DNA of 44,663 nucleotides, taken from Bryobacter sp. (GTDB lineage Bacteria > Acidobacteriota > Terriglobia > Bryobacterales > Bryobacteraceae). Of this stretch, positions 32,120-41,821 are shown in pieces. Under the pieces are notes generated by a model. The model saw nothing but the letters and a program-made list of their open reading frames with translations. It was not told where the DNA came from and searched no databases. The translations under genes and the position numbers were made by a program. Within the stretch, counting starts at the first letter, position 1, and each line of letters opens with the position of its first letter. The stretch is from assembly GCA_022843625.1 (NCBI GenBank), contig JALHNH010000054.1, positions 1 to 44,663 on the forward strand, read 5' to 3'.

Positions 32120-35100
32120 ATGCAAAAACTTGCTGAAATCTGCATCCGCCGCCCCGTCTTCGCCACCATGATCGTGATGGCGCTCACCGTAATTGGGGCC
32201 TTCTCCTTCGGCCTTCTGGGCGTTGACCGCTTCCCCAACGTCGATCTGCCCGTTGTCGCAATCATCACAACCAACCCGGGAGCATCGCCTGAAGAAATCG
32301 AGCGCGAAATCAGCGATCGCATTGAAGGGGCCGTCAACACCGTCTCAGGCATAGAAGAGCTGCGCTCCACTTCTTCTGAAGGCATCTCGCAGGTTGTGAT
32401 CCAGTTCCAGCTGGGCAAAAACGTCGATACCGCCGCCGCCGAAGTCCGCCAGAAAGTAGACCTCGTCTTGAACGAACTCCCCAAGACCGCCGACAAGCCT
32501 CAGGTGCAGAAGCTCAACAGTGACGCAGCCGACGTATTGCTTTATGCCATACGTTCTCCCCGGCCCCTCGTCGCAATCACTGAGTTCGCCGACAAAGAAA
32601 TCGTCGACCAGATTGAGAGCGTCTCTGGCGTCGGTTCTGTCCGCATCTTTGGTGGCAGTAAGCGCGAGATCGAAGTCCGCGTCGATTCCAGCCGCTTGAG
32701 CGCTTACTCACTCACCGTAGCTGACCTTACCAACGCCCTTCGTAGCCAGAACATGGAACTTCCCGGTGGCAACGTAGAAGAATCCACCCGCCGCCTCACG
32801 GTGAGAACTTTAGGCAAAACGACAGACCTCGCAACACTCAGCGAGATCGTCGTGGCCAACCGCGAAGGCTATCCCGTCAAACTCCGTGATGTCGCCCAGG
32901 TGCTCGACGGCGGCCAGCAGCCCACCAGCGTCGCCCGTCAAAACGGCGAAAGCGCCATTGTCATTGGCATCCAGAAGCAATCGGGCGTAAACACCGTCGC
33001 CACCATCGACGCAGTAAAAGAGCGCATTGCCGAACTCAAACTCAACTTCCCCAAAGATGTCCAGATCGATCTTGTCCGCGATCAGAGCGAGTTCATCCGT
33101 GCCGCCCTCAACAGCATCGAGGAACACTTGATTGTTGGCGGCTTCCTTGCCGCAGGCGTTGTCTTCCTTTTCCTCCGCAACTGGCGCAGCACCCTCATCG
33201 CTGCCATCGCCATCCCCACTTCGATCATCGCTTCGTTTGCCGTGATGAAGGCCCTCGGCTACACGCTCAATATGATGACCATGCTCGCTCTCACTCTGAT
33301 GGTGGGCGTAGTCATCGATGACGCGATCGTCGTCCTTGAAAACATCTACCGCTTCGTGGAAGAAAAAGGAATGTCGCCCTTCGAGGCTGCCATCGAAGGC
33401 ACCCGCGAAATCGGCCTCGCCGTCATGGCCACCACACTTTCTCTTCTCGCCGTCTTTGTGCCAATTGGTTTCATGGGCGGCATCGTCGGCCAGTTCATGC
33501 AGAGCTTCGGCCTCACCTGCGCTGCTGCTATTGCCGTCAGTCTCATCGTTTCCTTCACCCTGACGCCGGCCCTGGCAGCCCGCTGGATCAAACCGAACGA
33601 AAAGGGCCACGACTCAAAAGAAAGTGGGCTCAATCTCTGGCTCGATCGCGCCTACACCCTCATGCTCGTCTGGAGCATGGCCAATCGCGGCAAGGTTGTG
33701 ACGCTCTGTGGTCTGGTGATCGCGAGCATCGTACCTCTCTCGATGGTTGCCGGCTTCACCTTCATTGCCGAAGACGACGAAAACGAATTCGAGGTCTCAA
33801 TTCGGCTCCCGGAAGGCAGCAGCCTTGCCGCCAGCGAGTCTGTGATGGAAGACATGGCGCGCCGCATCCGCAACGAACTGGAAGGCGTGCAGTCTACCCT
33901 CGCCGTCGCCGGCTTTAACGCCCAGCAACAAGCCAATGCCGGCACCATCTTCGTTCGCCTCAAGCAAATCTCAGAACGCAAGCCAGACCAGAAGACCCTG
34001 ATCGCCGCCGCCCGCGAGTTGCTTAAGGTCTACCCCAAAAACATCTACACCTCGGTGCAGGCGGTGAACCCCTTTGCTGGTGGCGACCGTAACGCCTCCA
34101 TCCAGTTCATCATCGCGGGCAACGACTTGAACAAGCTCGACGAATACTCCGCCAAACTACTCGAGCACATGAAAAAGGATCCCAACATGGCTGACGCCGA
34201 CCGAAGCCTTCTGCCCGGCAAGCCGGAACTCCGCCTCAAGATTGATCGGGCCCGCGCCGCCGATCTCGGCGTCCGTGTTGAAGACATCGCCTCCACTATC
34301 AACACGATGTATTCTGGCGAGCGCGTCAACAACTTCAGCGAAGGCAAGAATCAATACGAGATTCGCGTCCGCGCCACCGCCGCCGCCCGGCAGGATCGCG
34401 ACGCCGTCCTGCGCACCATGGTCCCCTCCACGAGTGGCCCGGTAGAGCTCCGCAACGTTGCCTCGATCAGTGAAGGCTCAGGCCCCGGCACCATCGACCG
34501 CTTCAATCGCCAGCGGCAGGTCACTCTCTACGCCAATCCCGCCCCTGGCGGCAGCCAAAGCGAAGCAGTGGAATCCATCCGTAAATTCGTCGAAACAATG
34601 AATTTCGATCCCGGCTACCGTCAAGCGGTCTCCGGCGACGTAAAGGAACTGGAAAAGACCGGCTTCTATTTCATGATTGCCGTCGGCCTCACGTTTATTT
34701 TTATGTACATGGTGCTGGCCGCCCAGTTTGAAAGCTTCATCCACCCGGTCACAATCCTGCTTACCCTGCCGCTCTCGGTCCCCTTCGCGATGCTTAGCTC
34801 TGCACTGGCAGGTCAGCAGCTCAACATCTTCTCGATGCTCGGCATCCTTCTCCTCTTTGGTGTCGTCAAGAAAAACGCGATCCTCCAGATCGACCACACC
34901 AACACTCTTCGCTCCCATGGGTTGCCAAGGGACAAAGCCATCATCCAGGCCAATCGAGACCGGCTCCGCCCGATTCTGATGACCACCATCGCCCTAGTCG
35001 CCGGCATGATTCCACTTGTCCTCGGCACAGGTCAAGGCGCAGAAACCAATCGCTCAATTGGTGTCCTGGTTGTCGGAGGCCAAAGCCTCTGCCTCCTTCT

Positions 35101-35215
35101 CACACTGCTCGCCGTACCTGTTTTTTACTCCCTCTTTGAAGACGCAAAAGAATGGATTCTTAGTCATTCCTTCACGAAACATTCACCAGATCCAAACTCT
35201 AGCCCTCTAGTCTAA
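32120..35215 (+). CDS. RND-family inner-membrane efflux pump (HAE-1 type)
   Basis: A 1031-residue proton-driven pump. ATG 32120 has GGAGA 9 bases upstream, so an earlier start at 32087 is rejected. Twelve membrane helices and two large periplasmic loops are expected; the proton-relay aspartates are D400 and D401 (GVVIDDAIVVLEN) in helix 4, the position used by AcrB. The start (ICIRRPVFATMIVMALTVIG) and DRFPNVDLPVV are family hallmarks. With the adaptor and channel it makes a full tripartite exporter, probably for hydrophobic toxic compounds. Directly followed, 6 bp on, by a small membrane protein. Confidence 0.95.
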   Translation: MQKLAEICIRRPVFATMIVMALTVIGAFSFGLLGVDRFPNVDLPVVAIITTNPGASPEEIEREISDRIEGAVNTVSGIEELRSTSSEGISQVVIQFQLGKNVDTAAAEVRQKVDLVLNELPKTADKPQVQKLNSDAADVLLYAIRSPRPLVAITEFADKEIVDQIESVSGVGSVRIFGGSKREIEVRVDSSRLSAYSLTVADLTNALRSQNMELPGGNVEESTRRLTVRTLGKTTDLATLSEIVVANREGYPVKLRDVAQVLDGGQQPTSVARQNGESAIVIGIQKQSGVNTVATIDAVKERIAELKLNFPKDVQIDLVRDQSEFIRAALNSIEEHLIVGGFLAAGVVFLFLRNWRSTLIAAIAIPTSIIASFAVMKALGYTLNMMTMLALTLMVGVVIDDAIVVLENIYRFVEEKGMSPFEAAIEGTREIGLAVMATTLSLLAVFVPIGFMGGIVGQFMQSFGLTCAAAIAVSLIVSFTLTPALAARWIKPNEKGHDSKESGLNLWLDRAYTLMLVWSMANRGKVVTLCGLVIASIVPLSMVAGFTFIAEDDENEFEVSIRLPEGSSLAASESVMEDMARRIRNELEGVQSTLAVAGFNAQQQANAGTIFVRLKQISERKPDQKTLIAAARELLKVYPKNIYTSVQAVNPFAGGDRNASIQFIIAGNDLNKLDEYSAKLLEHMKKDPNMADADRSLLPGKPELRLKIDRARAADLGVRVEDIASTINTMYSGERVNNFSEGKNQYEIRVRATAAARQDRDAVLRTMVPSTSGPVELRNVASISEGSGPGTIDRFNRQRQVTLYANPAPGGSQSEAVESIRKFVETMNFDPGYRQAVSGDVKELEKTGFYFMIAVGLTFIFMYMVLAAQFESFIHPVTILLTLPLSVPFAMLSSALAGQQLNIFSMLGILLLFGVVKKNAILQIDHTNTLRSHGLPRDKAIIQANRDRLRPILMTTIALVAGMIPLVLGTGQGAETNRSIGVLVVGGQSLCLLLTLLAVPVFYSLFEDAKEWILSHSFTKHSPDPNSSPLV

Positions 35216-35221
35216 ACAGTA

Positions 35222-35692
35222 ATGAGATTCACCTGGCACTGGAAAGCGGCGCTGTTCAGCGCCTTCATCCGTTGTTCCATCTTCTTCGCTGTTAACGCGA
35301 CTTCCGGCTGGCGTGTTGCCTCAGGCGCAGCCCTCGCCGAATTTCTTTACCGCTTGATTGCCTCCGGCTACTATGGCTCGATCACTCAGGCCCTTTCTCG
35401 AATGCAGCCAGCCTGGAAGGCAAACATGCTCGCGATCTTTGTTCTTCCACTTTTTCAGCACCTGATCGAATTCGCAATTCATTACTTCCGCGGCACCCCA
35501 CGCCTTGCAATTTCGATCGGTGTCAGCTTCGGCTTCACCATCATCTCGACGCTCTTCAATCTCTATTCGATGCGGCGTGGCTCGCTGATCGTTGGTGCTG
35601 AAGCCAGGTCGCTCTGGCACGACATTAACGCCTTTCCCCGCCTCTTCTGGGGCTTTGTTACTTCCGGCCCCCGGCTTATCCTCAGCCGATGA
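35222..35692 (+). CDS. Small polytopic membrane protein of unknown function
   Basis: A 156-residue protein, unrecognised, with about three to four hydrophobic segments (residues 8-25, 66-86, 96-115 and a weaker one near 140). It starts 6 bases after the pump gene and overlaps the glycosyltransferase by 4 bases (ATGA), so it is part of the same transcript. Its constant linking position suggests a shared envelope role, but no function can be assigned. Confidence 0.65.
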   Translation: MRFTWHWKAALFSAFIRCSIFFAVNATSGWRVASGAALAEFLYRLIASGYYGSITQALSRMQPAWKANMLAIFVLPLFQHLIEFAIHYFRGTPRLAISIGVSFGFTIISTLFNLYSMRRGSLIVGAEARSLWHDINAFPRLFWGFVTSGPRLILSR

Positions 35693-36900
35693 AATCCATC
35701 CACTTAACCAATGCGTGGCACGCCACCTCTGGCGGCATCGCAACCCACTACCGCTCCCTGCTTAAAGAAGCCGAACTCACGGGCCGCCAGATGGTGATGG
35801 TGATCCCTGGGGAGCGGGATGGTGTTGAGAACGGCCAAACCACGCGCATCCATACCGTTGCTGCCTCGCCGTCTCCCTTCAACTCTGCTTACCGCAGCAT
35901 CATGCCCAATCAGTGGCCGGGCGTCCACTCCCGCGTCCGGCAAATTATCCTCGACGAGCAACCCGATCTCATCGAAGTTTGCGATAAATATAGTCTTCAT
36001 TATCTTGCTGGTGCCATCCGAAAGGGTTACATCAAGGGCCTCAGGAAGAGGCCTGTGCTGGTGGGCCTCAGTTGCGAACGCATGGACGACAACCTCGGCG
36101 TCTATCTGACAAAATCACCGCTCGGCAAAGCCTTTGCTGCCTGGTACATGAAGTGGGTCTACTTCGGTTTCTTCGATCACCACATCGTCAATTCCAATCA
36201 CGTCGCCGACGAACTTCGCCTCGCCGCTCGCGGCCATGTTACCGAGCGTGGCATCTGGGTGCGTCCGCCCGGCATCGACCTTTCCAGCTTCAAGCCTTTA
36301 TCGCAAGATCAAAATGCCCCAACCGTTCTCTATGCGGGCCGCCTCGCCCCTGAAAAGAACCTTCAACTTCTGATCGATTCTTTCGCCCTGCTCCCTCAGG
36401 ACTTCCGCCTCGTCGTCGCCGGTGACGGCATCGAGCGTCAATCACTGGAAGCAGCAGCCAACCAGCGGTTTCCAGGTCGCGCTACATTCCTCGGACACAT
36501 AAATTCAAAATCAGAACTTGCCAGGCTCTACGCAAGCGCCAGCGTCTTCGTCCACACCAATCCAGCAGAACCCTTCGGCATCGCCCCGCTGGAGGCCATG
36601 GCCAGCGGTCTTCCATTGGTGGCACCGCACAGCGGCGGCATTCTCACCTATGCCAATTCCACCAATGCCTGGCTTACAAAAGCGAATGCCCCGGCTTTAG
36701 CCGAGGCAATTTTAGATACTTTTGATCCAGATCTGCGCCAATCACGCACTGCAGCCGCTTTAGCCACTGCCGCCCAGTACCACGCCCCTCACACTGCCAG
36801 ACGCTTCCTCGACATGTACGAACAATTTATGCAGAACCGCTTGGACTCCCAGCCAGACTATCGATCCACACCCGGTACTTGGCTGGGTGTGGAAACCTAG
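35689..36900 (+). CDS. Glycosyltransferase, family 4 (GT-B fold)
   Basis: A 403-residue GT4-type enzyme. The N-terminal Rossmann half begins HLTNAWHATSGGIATHY, with the glycine loop GGI. The C-terminal half has LYAGRLAPEKNLQLLIDSF and the nucleotide-sugar site PFGIAPLEAMASGLP with the E-x7-E pair. It probably adds a hexose to an envelope glycan; acceptor unknown. Its stop overlaps the infC stop on the other strand through CTAG (36897-36900). It is the last gene of the run that starts at tetR. Confidence 0.9.
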   Translation: MKSIHLTNAWHATSGGIATHYRSLLKEAELTGRQMVMVIPGERDGVENGQTTRIHTVAASPSPFNSAYRSIMPNQWPGVHSRVRQIILDEQPDLIEVCDKYSLHYLAGAIRKGYIKGLRKRPVLVGLSCERMDDNLGVYLTKSPLGKAFAAWYMKWVYFGFFDHHIVNSNHVADELRLAARGHVTERGIWVRPPGIDLSSFKPLSQDQNAPTVLYAGRLAPEKNLQLLIDSFALLPQDFRLVVAGDGIERQSLEAAANQRFPGRATFLGHINSKSELARLYASASVFVHTNPAEPFGIAPLEAMASGLPLVAPHSGGILTYANSTNAWLTKANAPALAEAILDTFDPDLRQSRTAAALATAAQYHAPHTARRFLDMYEQFMQNRLDSQPDYRSTPGTWLGVET

Positions 36901-37523
36901 CTCTGAGGAGCTTCGATGGGCGGCTTGGGGCCCGGCACAACAATCTTTTCCTTGGGCTTGGACGCAGGTGCCTGCACCTGTATCTTCACCGGGCTCATGA
37001 TGATGTGCGCATTACGGCCTTCCAGCTTCGGAGAGCCTTCCACTGCGCCCACTTCCTTCAAGTCTTCGGCAAAACGCAACAACAGCTTTTTGCCCAGATC
37101 CACGTGCGCAATTTCGCGCCCTCTGAACTGGACCACTGCCTTTACGCGGTTACCTTCCTTCAAGAAGCGCAGAGCGTTGTTCTTTTTAAACTCATAGTCA
37201 TGGTCATCGGTGTTCGGTCGGAATTTCACTTCCTTCACCTGAATCACATGCTGTTTCTTCTTGGCGTCGTGTGTCTTCTTTTTCTGTTCGTATTGCCACT
37301 GGCCATAATCCATGGCTTTAGCAACCGGCGGTTCTGCCGTCGGAGAAACGAGAATCAGATCAAGGCCAAGTTCCTGGGCCCGGCGTATCGCGGTGGCGGT
37401 GGGCAATACTTCAACCACTCCGTCAGGAAATACTGCGCGTACTTCCTTAACGCGGATAGCCTCGTTTACGTTTTCTCTTATCTTGGGAACGCGCCGAAAG
37501 GGGGGTCTATTGTTCGGAAACAT
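36897..37523 (-). CDS. infC: Translation initiation factor IF-3
   Basis: A 208-residue IF-3, which keeps ribosomal subunits apart and checks the start codon. N-terminal half: VNEAIRVKEVRAV, then LDLILVSPTAEPPVAKAMDY; linker rich in Lys; C-terminal half with VKEVKFRPNTDDHDYEFKKN and FRGREIAHVDLG. A further 30-residue Pro/Lys-rich tail is unusual but harmless. The start is an ordinary ATG at 37523, in contrast to the rare start codons used for infC autoregulation in E. coli; no strong ribosome site is visible. It stands alone, without rpmI or rplT beside it. Confidence 0.95.
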   Translation of the reverse strand: MFPNNRPPFRRVPKIRENVNEAIRVKEVRAVFPDGVVEVLPTATAIRRAQELGLDLILVSPTAEPPVAKAMDYGQWQYEQKKKTHDAKKKQHVIQVKEVKFRPNTDDHDYEFKKNNALRFLKEGNRVKAVVQFRGREIAHVDLGKKLLLRFAEDLKEVGAVEGSPKLEGRNAHIIMSPVKIQVQAPASKPKEKIVVPGPKPPIEAPQS

Positions 37524-37664
37524 GCTTAAAGGAAGGGCGCCACTTGGGGCGATGAGCAGGATATTACCTGCGAGAAGGTACAGTACATCACTAGTAGCAT
37601 GCTAGCAGAATTTTTCAAATTTGTATCCATAAGATTCTTTAGGGCATAATACCCCTGACATCCT

Positions 37665-37760
37665 CTAAATTTCCCAATCCTCGAGAAAGTACCACTCGCC
37701 GGGTACCAGCGTGAAAGAAACTTTTTCACCATAGTCGAGGCGGTGCTCATCCCCATACAA
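37665..37760 (-). other. Possible 31-residue reading frame in the infC/PAS-gene gap
   Basis: On the minus strand, TTG 37760 to TAG 37665 reads LYGDEHRLDYGEKVSFTLVP, then GEWYFLEDWEI. The amino-acid mix looks protein-like (acidic, Trp/Tyr-rich) rather than random, but there is no ribosome site and no homologue comes to mind. The gap 37524-37773 shows nothing else clear apart from a short palindrome, TAGCATGCTA. Confidence 0.25.
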
Positions 37761-37773
37761 TCAAACTATCCAG

Positions 37774-40700
37774 ATGAGAGTCACTATCAAACCCGGCTAT
37801 TGGCTTCTCATGGTCGTTGTTTTCGTTGTCACCCTCGCTGCCGCGCTCTCCATGTGGTTGTTCCTGCGGGGCCAGGAAACCCGCCGTGCAAAGTCCCTCC
37901 TGCTCACTGCTTCCACCTCCCTCCAGGACCGTGTTTCAGGGGAGCTCGATCAGGAGCTGAGCGCACTTCAGCGAATGGCTTCCAAATGGCAAATTCGTCC
38001 TGATATGAATCGTGTCGAATGGGAATTCGACGTCCGGCAGATTCTCGAACAACATCCCAGCCTACTTGCCATCGCCTGGATTGAAAACCCCTCGGCCAAT
38101 AAGCCCGACCGCAGCCCCCGTCAGGCCGTTGAAGACTGGCGTATCACATGGGCCCTCCCAAATATCTATGAACCAGCTGTCGTCAAGCTCCACGGCATTG
38201 TCAAAGACAACCGCATCGAACTTCTGACAGAACTCGCCGAACAGCGACGTACGCGCATCAGCGATGCCATCGTCGTTGCCGATAGAGGAAAAGCCTTCGC
38301 TGCATATGTTCCCAGCGTCGTCGACGGCAAGCTCACCGGAGCCCTCGTAGGTGTTTTCCATCTCCAGGTCATGATGGACTACGTTTTCGATCGTCTTCTT
38401 GCCAGCGACTATTCACTCCAGCTTCTCGACGGCTACGAGCCTATTTACTCCCGAGGCCTTCCCAAGAATCGGCCAGACGACTGGGAACAAATGACTAGCC
38501 TCAAAATCTTTGGCTCCGAATGGAAAATGCGCCTCTGGCCCAGCCCGGACTTCCAGCGCTCCAACGAAAATCTTGCCGACCTCATCCTCCTTTCCGGCAT
38601 CGGCCTGGCTTGTATTTTCTCCGGCCTGATTTTCCTGATCGCCCACCGGGGCAAAGCCAAACCGGCCACCTACATCCCGGACGCCGCCGAACAACGGCGT
38701 AAGATCGAAGACCGCCTCAGACTTTGGGAGACTACAATCTCCTCCATCGACGATGCCATCTTTATTGCTGAAGCTGAAAAGGTCATGGGCGCTGGCCCCA
38801 TCGTTCTCTTCGTCAATGAAGCATTCACGCGCCTCACCGGCTTTGAATCCTCTGAAATCACTGGCAAATCACCAAAGACTCTCTTTAATTCCGAGTTCTT
38901 TTCCGGCGGTAAGCCTATCGACTCGCGCGTTTCCATCTGGCACAAAGCCAACGTGGCCATTGATGTCGAAATGCACGCCAAACCCGTGATCAACTCAAGC
39001 CACGACATCACGCACTGGATCATCTCCTTCAAAAAGGCTGAAGCCGCCAAACTCGATGCCACCCACGTCATCGAAAAGATGCTCGCTGAATCTCCTCTCC
39101 CGGTTCAAATCCTCGACGCCACAGGCAAAGTTCTCCACTGGAATCCTCTCGCTGAATCCACCACCGGCTTTGCTACCTCAGAAATCATCGGCCAGACATC
39201 CCCAATCGCTCCCAAGTTCCCACAGCCAGGCTTCTGGACTCGCGAAGATATCCGCATTCTCCGCAAAAACGGCAACCGCCTCGACCTCGCCGTCTACACT
39301 GCACCGCTCTACGATGCAGACGGCACTCCCTCCACCCGCTACATGAGCTTCATGGCAGACCTCACCGGCGAGCACATCGCCAATGAACAACTGGCTGAAC
39401 GTGAAACCAGTTTCCGGGCCCTGGTCGAGAATGCCTCTGACATTCTCGCCATCCTGGACCTCGACACCACGGTTCAGTACATCAACCCCGCCGTTAGCGC
39501 GCTTTTGGGGCAGGACCCCAATCGCATCATCGGCCGCCCCGCCTCAAAAATCCTCGAAGAAATTACGCCCGGAAGCGACCCAATGGTCCTCCACCTCAAA
39601 CAAGCCGAAGGCCCCACGCTCAAGCTCGAAGGAACCATCCTCCCCATCAAGGGCACGCCACTGACTCTACTGGCCGCACACCCGGCATCGGTTCAGAAGC
39701 CGCCCACAGATCTGCTCAATGCTATTCAGGACGCCATCCTCACCTACGATACCCAGCACCGTGTCTTGTGGATGAATCAGGCGGCCGAGCAACTCTACGG
39801 CTTCACTGCCGAATTTGCCAAAGGCAAGACCCTCAGCGAGATCCAGCCCGACTGGCTCCAGGTCCCCTCTCGTGACCAAATCCTTCAAGCCCTCGACCTT
39901 GAAGGCTCCTGGAAGGGAGAGATCTCCAATTTCTCTCCCACCGGCCGCGAAATCGTCCAGGATGTTTCTATCGCTGTCACTTTCAATGAACAAAAAGAAG
40001 CCACTGGCTCGGTTGCCATCCATCGCGACATCACTGACAAGAAGTCCGCAATCGACGCCATTGCGTTGGATGATAAAACCAAAACCCTCAACGCCCTTGG
40101 CTCAACAGAAGGTCTCTGGGATTGGAACCTACGCACCGACGAAGTCTATTTCTCGCCTCGCTGGAAAGAGATGCTCGGCTATTCCGATTCTGAAATCACC
40201 GAAGATCTCGGCGAGTGGTACATGCTCGTCCATCCCGACGATCTGCCAATTCTCCGCAATCGTATCGCTACCTATCTCAAGGGCCAACCAGAACACCTCG
40301 AAGCCGAGTACCGTGCCCGCACACGCGGCGGCCAATTCCGCTGGATGATCACCCGCGCCATTGCCATGCGCAATGAATCCGGCGAAGCTACACGCCTCGT
40401 GGGTCTTCAAACCGACATCCATGACCAGAAGCAGCTCGATGAACAACTCCTCTTTGAGGCTTTCCATGATTCAGTAACCGGCCTTGCCAACCGCGCCCTT
40501 TTCCTCGACCGCCTCAACGGCCTTCTCGCACACCCGGCCCAGCCCTTCGCCGTCGCTTTCCTCGACCTCGTCAACTTCGCTGCGGTCAATGAAACCATCG
40601 GCACCCGCGGTGGGGACAAAGCCCTCGCTGAAGCCGGCCGGCGCATCGCAGAATCCCTCCCTCCCAACAGTTTTGTCGCCCGGCACAGCAGCGACGAGTT

Positions 40701-41631
40701 TGTCGCTCTGATTCCTACCGCCGACCCGGTCAAACTCGAATCCCTCACCGCGCTCTTGCGCTCACGCCTCGCCAGAAATTTCGATTTCTCAGGCCGTCAA
40801 GTCTCCTTCGCCATCAATCTCGGCTACGCCACCACCCTCACCGGTACCTTCAAAGACGCTGAAGCCATGCTGCAGCAGGCCTCTCGTGCCATGGCTGAAT
40901 CAAAACCCAAGCCTGCCACCGCCACTCAACTCGACACTTTCCAGCCAGACCAGTTACGAGTCTTCTACCACCCCATCGTCGATCTCGCCACCGGAGAAAT
41001 TGGTGGCCTTGAAGCACTCATCCGCTGGCAGCATCCCGAGCGCGGTCTTCTTACGCCCAATCAATTCCTGCCTGCCGCCGAAGCCTCCGGGCTCATCCTC
41101 AAACTCGACCGCTGGATGCTTGCCGAAGCCTGTGCAAAGGCCCGCAGGCTCAACCTCCGAACCCGCCGCATCGAGCCTCTCATCCTTACTGTCAATCTCT
41201 CCAGCTCGCACTTCCTGAACGCTGAAGACACAAAGGCTCTCGAAGACGTCATTCGAGACTCTGAAGTGGATCCATCCTGGCTTTGCATGGAACTCAACCC
41301 GCAAACCAACCACTCGGCAACCGATATTCTCCACAACCTCGGCAAACTCCAGGCTCGATTGAACATAAATACTGAGGTAGCCGATCGCATCAAGATCTCT
41401 CCCACTCTGGTTCGCGAAATTGCTTCGGGCAAAAATCGGGATAAGGTCCGCGACATCATCCACTCGGCCCAATCGCGAAACATGCTTGTGGTCGCCGAAG
41501 GTGTCGAAAGCCTCGAACAACTTGCTGTCCTCCGCGAACTCAAATGCCATCTGGCCCAGGGCTTTTATTTCACCAAACCCACCTCATCCAACGACACAGA
41601 GCGTCTCCTCGCCCGCAGCCCCCGCTGGTAG
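37774..41631 (+). CDS. Membrane PAS-GGDEF-EAL protein with degenerate output domains
   Basis: A 1285-residue sensor. Membrane helices at about 8-33 and 272-292 flank a periplasmic, CHASE-like ligand domain. Five or so PAS segments follow, the last with a PAC motif (EYRARTRGGQFRWMITRAIA). The GGDEF domain reads SSDEF (972-976), and its metal site is changed (LDLVNF, VNETIG instead of the usual LDxDxFK, IND). The EAL domain keeps EALIR (from E1080), a Lys at 1207 and the final EGVE, but the DDFGTGYSS loop is missing between E1173 and K1207. So neither c-di-GMP synthesis nor breakdown is likely; a sensing or binding role is inferred. The frame is intact, so it is not a pseudogene. Confidence 0.9.
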   Translation: MRVTIKPGYWLLMVVVFVVTLAAALSMWLFLRGQETRRAKSLLLTASTSLQDRVSGELDQELSALQRMASKWQIRPDMNRVEWEFDVRQILEQHPSLLAIAWIENPSANKPDRSPRQAVEDWRITWALPNIYEPAVVKLHGIVKDNRIELLTELAEQRRTRISDAIVVADRGKAFAAYVPSVVDGKLTGALVGVFHLQVMMDYVFDRLLASDYSLQLLDGYEPIYSRGLPKNRPDDWEQMTSLKIFGSEWKMRLWPSPDFQRSNENLADLILLSGIGLACIFSGLIFLIAHRGKAKPATYIPDAAEQRRKIEDRLRLWETTISSIDDAIFIAEAEKVMGAGPIVLFVNEAFTRLTGFESSEITGKSPKTLFNSEFFSGGKPIDSRVSIWHKANVAIDVEMHAKPVINSSHDITHWIISFKKAEAAKLDATHVIEKMLAESPLPVQILDATGKVLHWNPLAESTTGFATSEIIGQTSPIAPKFPQPGFWTREDIRILRKNGNRLDLAVYTAPLYDADGTPSTRYMSFMADLTGEHIANEQLAERETSFRALVENASDILAILDLDTTVQYINPAVSALLGQDPNRIIGRPASKILEEITPGSDPMVLHLKQAEGPTLKLEGTILPIKGTPLTLLAAHPASVQKPPTDLLNAIQDAILTYDTQHRVLWMNQAAEQLYGFTAEFAKGKTLSEIQPDWLQVPSRDQILQALDLEGSWKGEISNFSPTGREIVQDVSIAVTFNEQKEATGSVAIHRDITDKKSAIDAIALDDKTKTLNALGSTEGLWDWNLRTDEVYFSPRWKEMLGYSDSEITEDLGEWYMLVHPDDLPILRNRIATYLKGQPEHLEAEYRARTRGGQFRWMITRAIAMRNESGEATRLVGLQTDIHDQKQLDEQLLFEAFHDSVTGLANRALFLDRLNGLLAHPAQPFAVAFLDLVNFAAVNETIGTRGGDKALAEAGRRIAESLPPNSFVARHSSDEFVALIPTADPVKLESLTALLRSRLARNFDFSGRQVSFAINLGYATTLTGTFKDAEAMLQQASRAMAESKPKPATATQLDTFQPDQLRVFYHPIVDLATGEIGGLEALIRWQHPERGLLTPNQFLPAAEASGLILKLDRWMLAEACAKARRLNLRTRRIEPLILTVNLSSSHFLNAEDTKALEDVIRDSEVDPSWLCMELNPQTNHSATDILHNLGKLQARLNINTEVADRIKISPTLVREIASGKNRDKVRDIIHSAQSRNMLVVAEGVESLEQLAVLRELKCHLAQGFYFTKPTSSNDTERLLARSPRW

Positions 41632-41647
41632 GCCATACTAGATACGG

Positions 41648-41818
41648 ATGGCTATCAGTCAAGAACTTCTCGATATTCTCATTTGCCCCGCCTGCCGCGG
41701 TGAGCTCGAACTCAAGCAGGACGGCTCTGGCCTCAAGTGCCTCGCCTGCAAGCGCGTTTACCCGATCCGCGAAGACATTCCGGTCATGCTGGTCGACGAA
41801 GCAAAAATCGAAGAATAG
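41648..41818 (+). CDS. Trm112-family zinc protein
   Basis: A 56-residue protein: MAISQELLDILICPACRGEL, later LKCLACKRVYPI. Two zinc-ligand pairs, C13/C16 and C31/C34, and the ending REDIPVML are those of the YcaR/Trm112 family, which in other organisms activates methyltransferases. It lies 16 bases after the PAS protein gene and 3 bases before the glycosyltransferase, near msbA, matching the common position of ycaR-like genes in lipid A/LPS clusters. Confidence 0.9.
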   Translation: MAISQELLDILICPACRGELELKQDGSGLKCLACKRVYPIREDIPVMLVDEAKIEE

Positions 41819-41821
41819 GCA

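Noticed and set aside
37526..37756. 76-residue minus-strand frame upstream of infC
   Set aside because: Low-quality peptide, and it overlaps the more protein-like 31-codon frame in another register.
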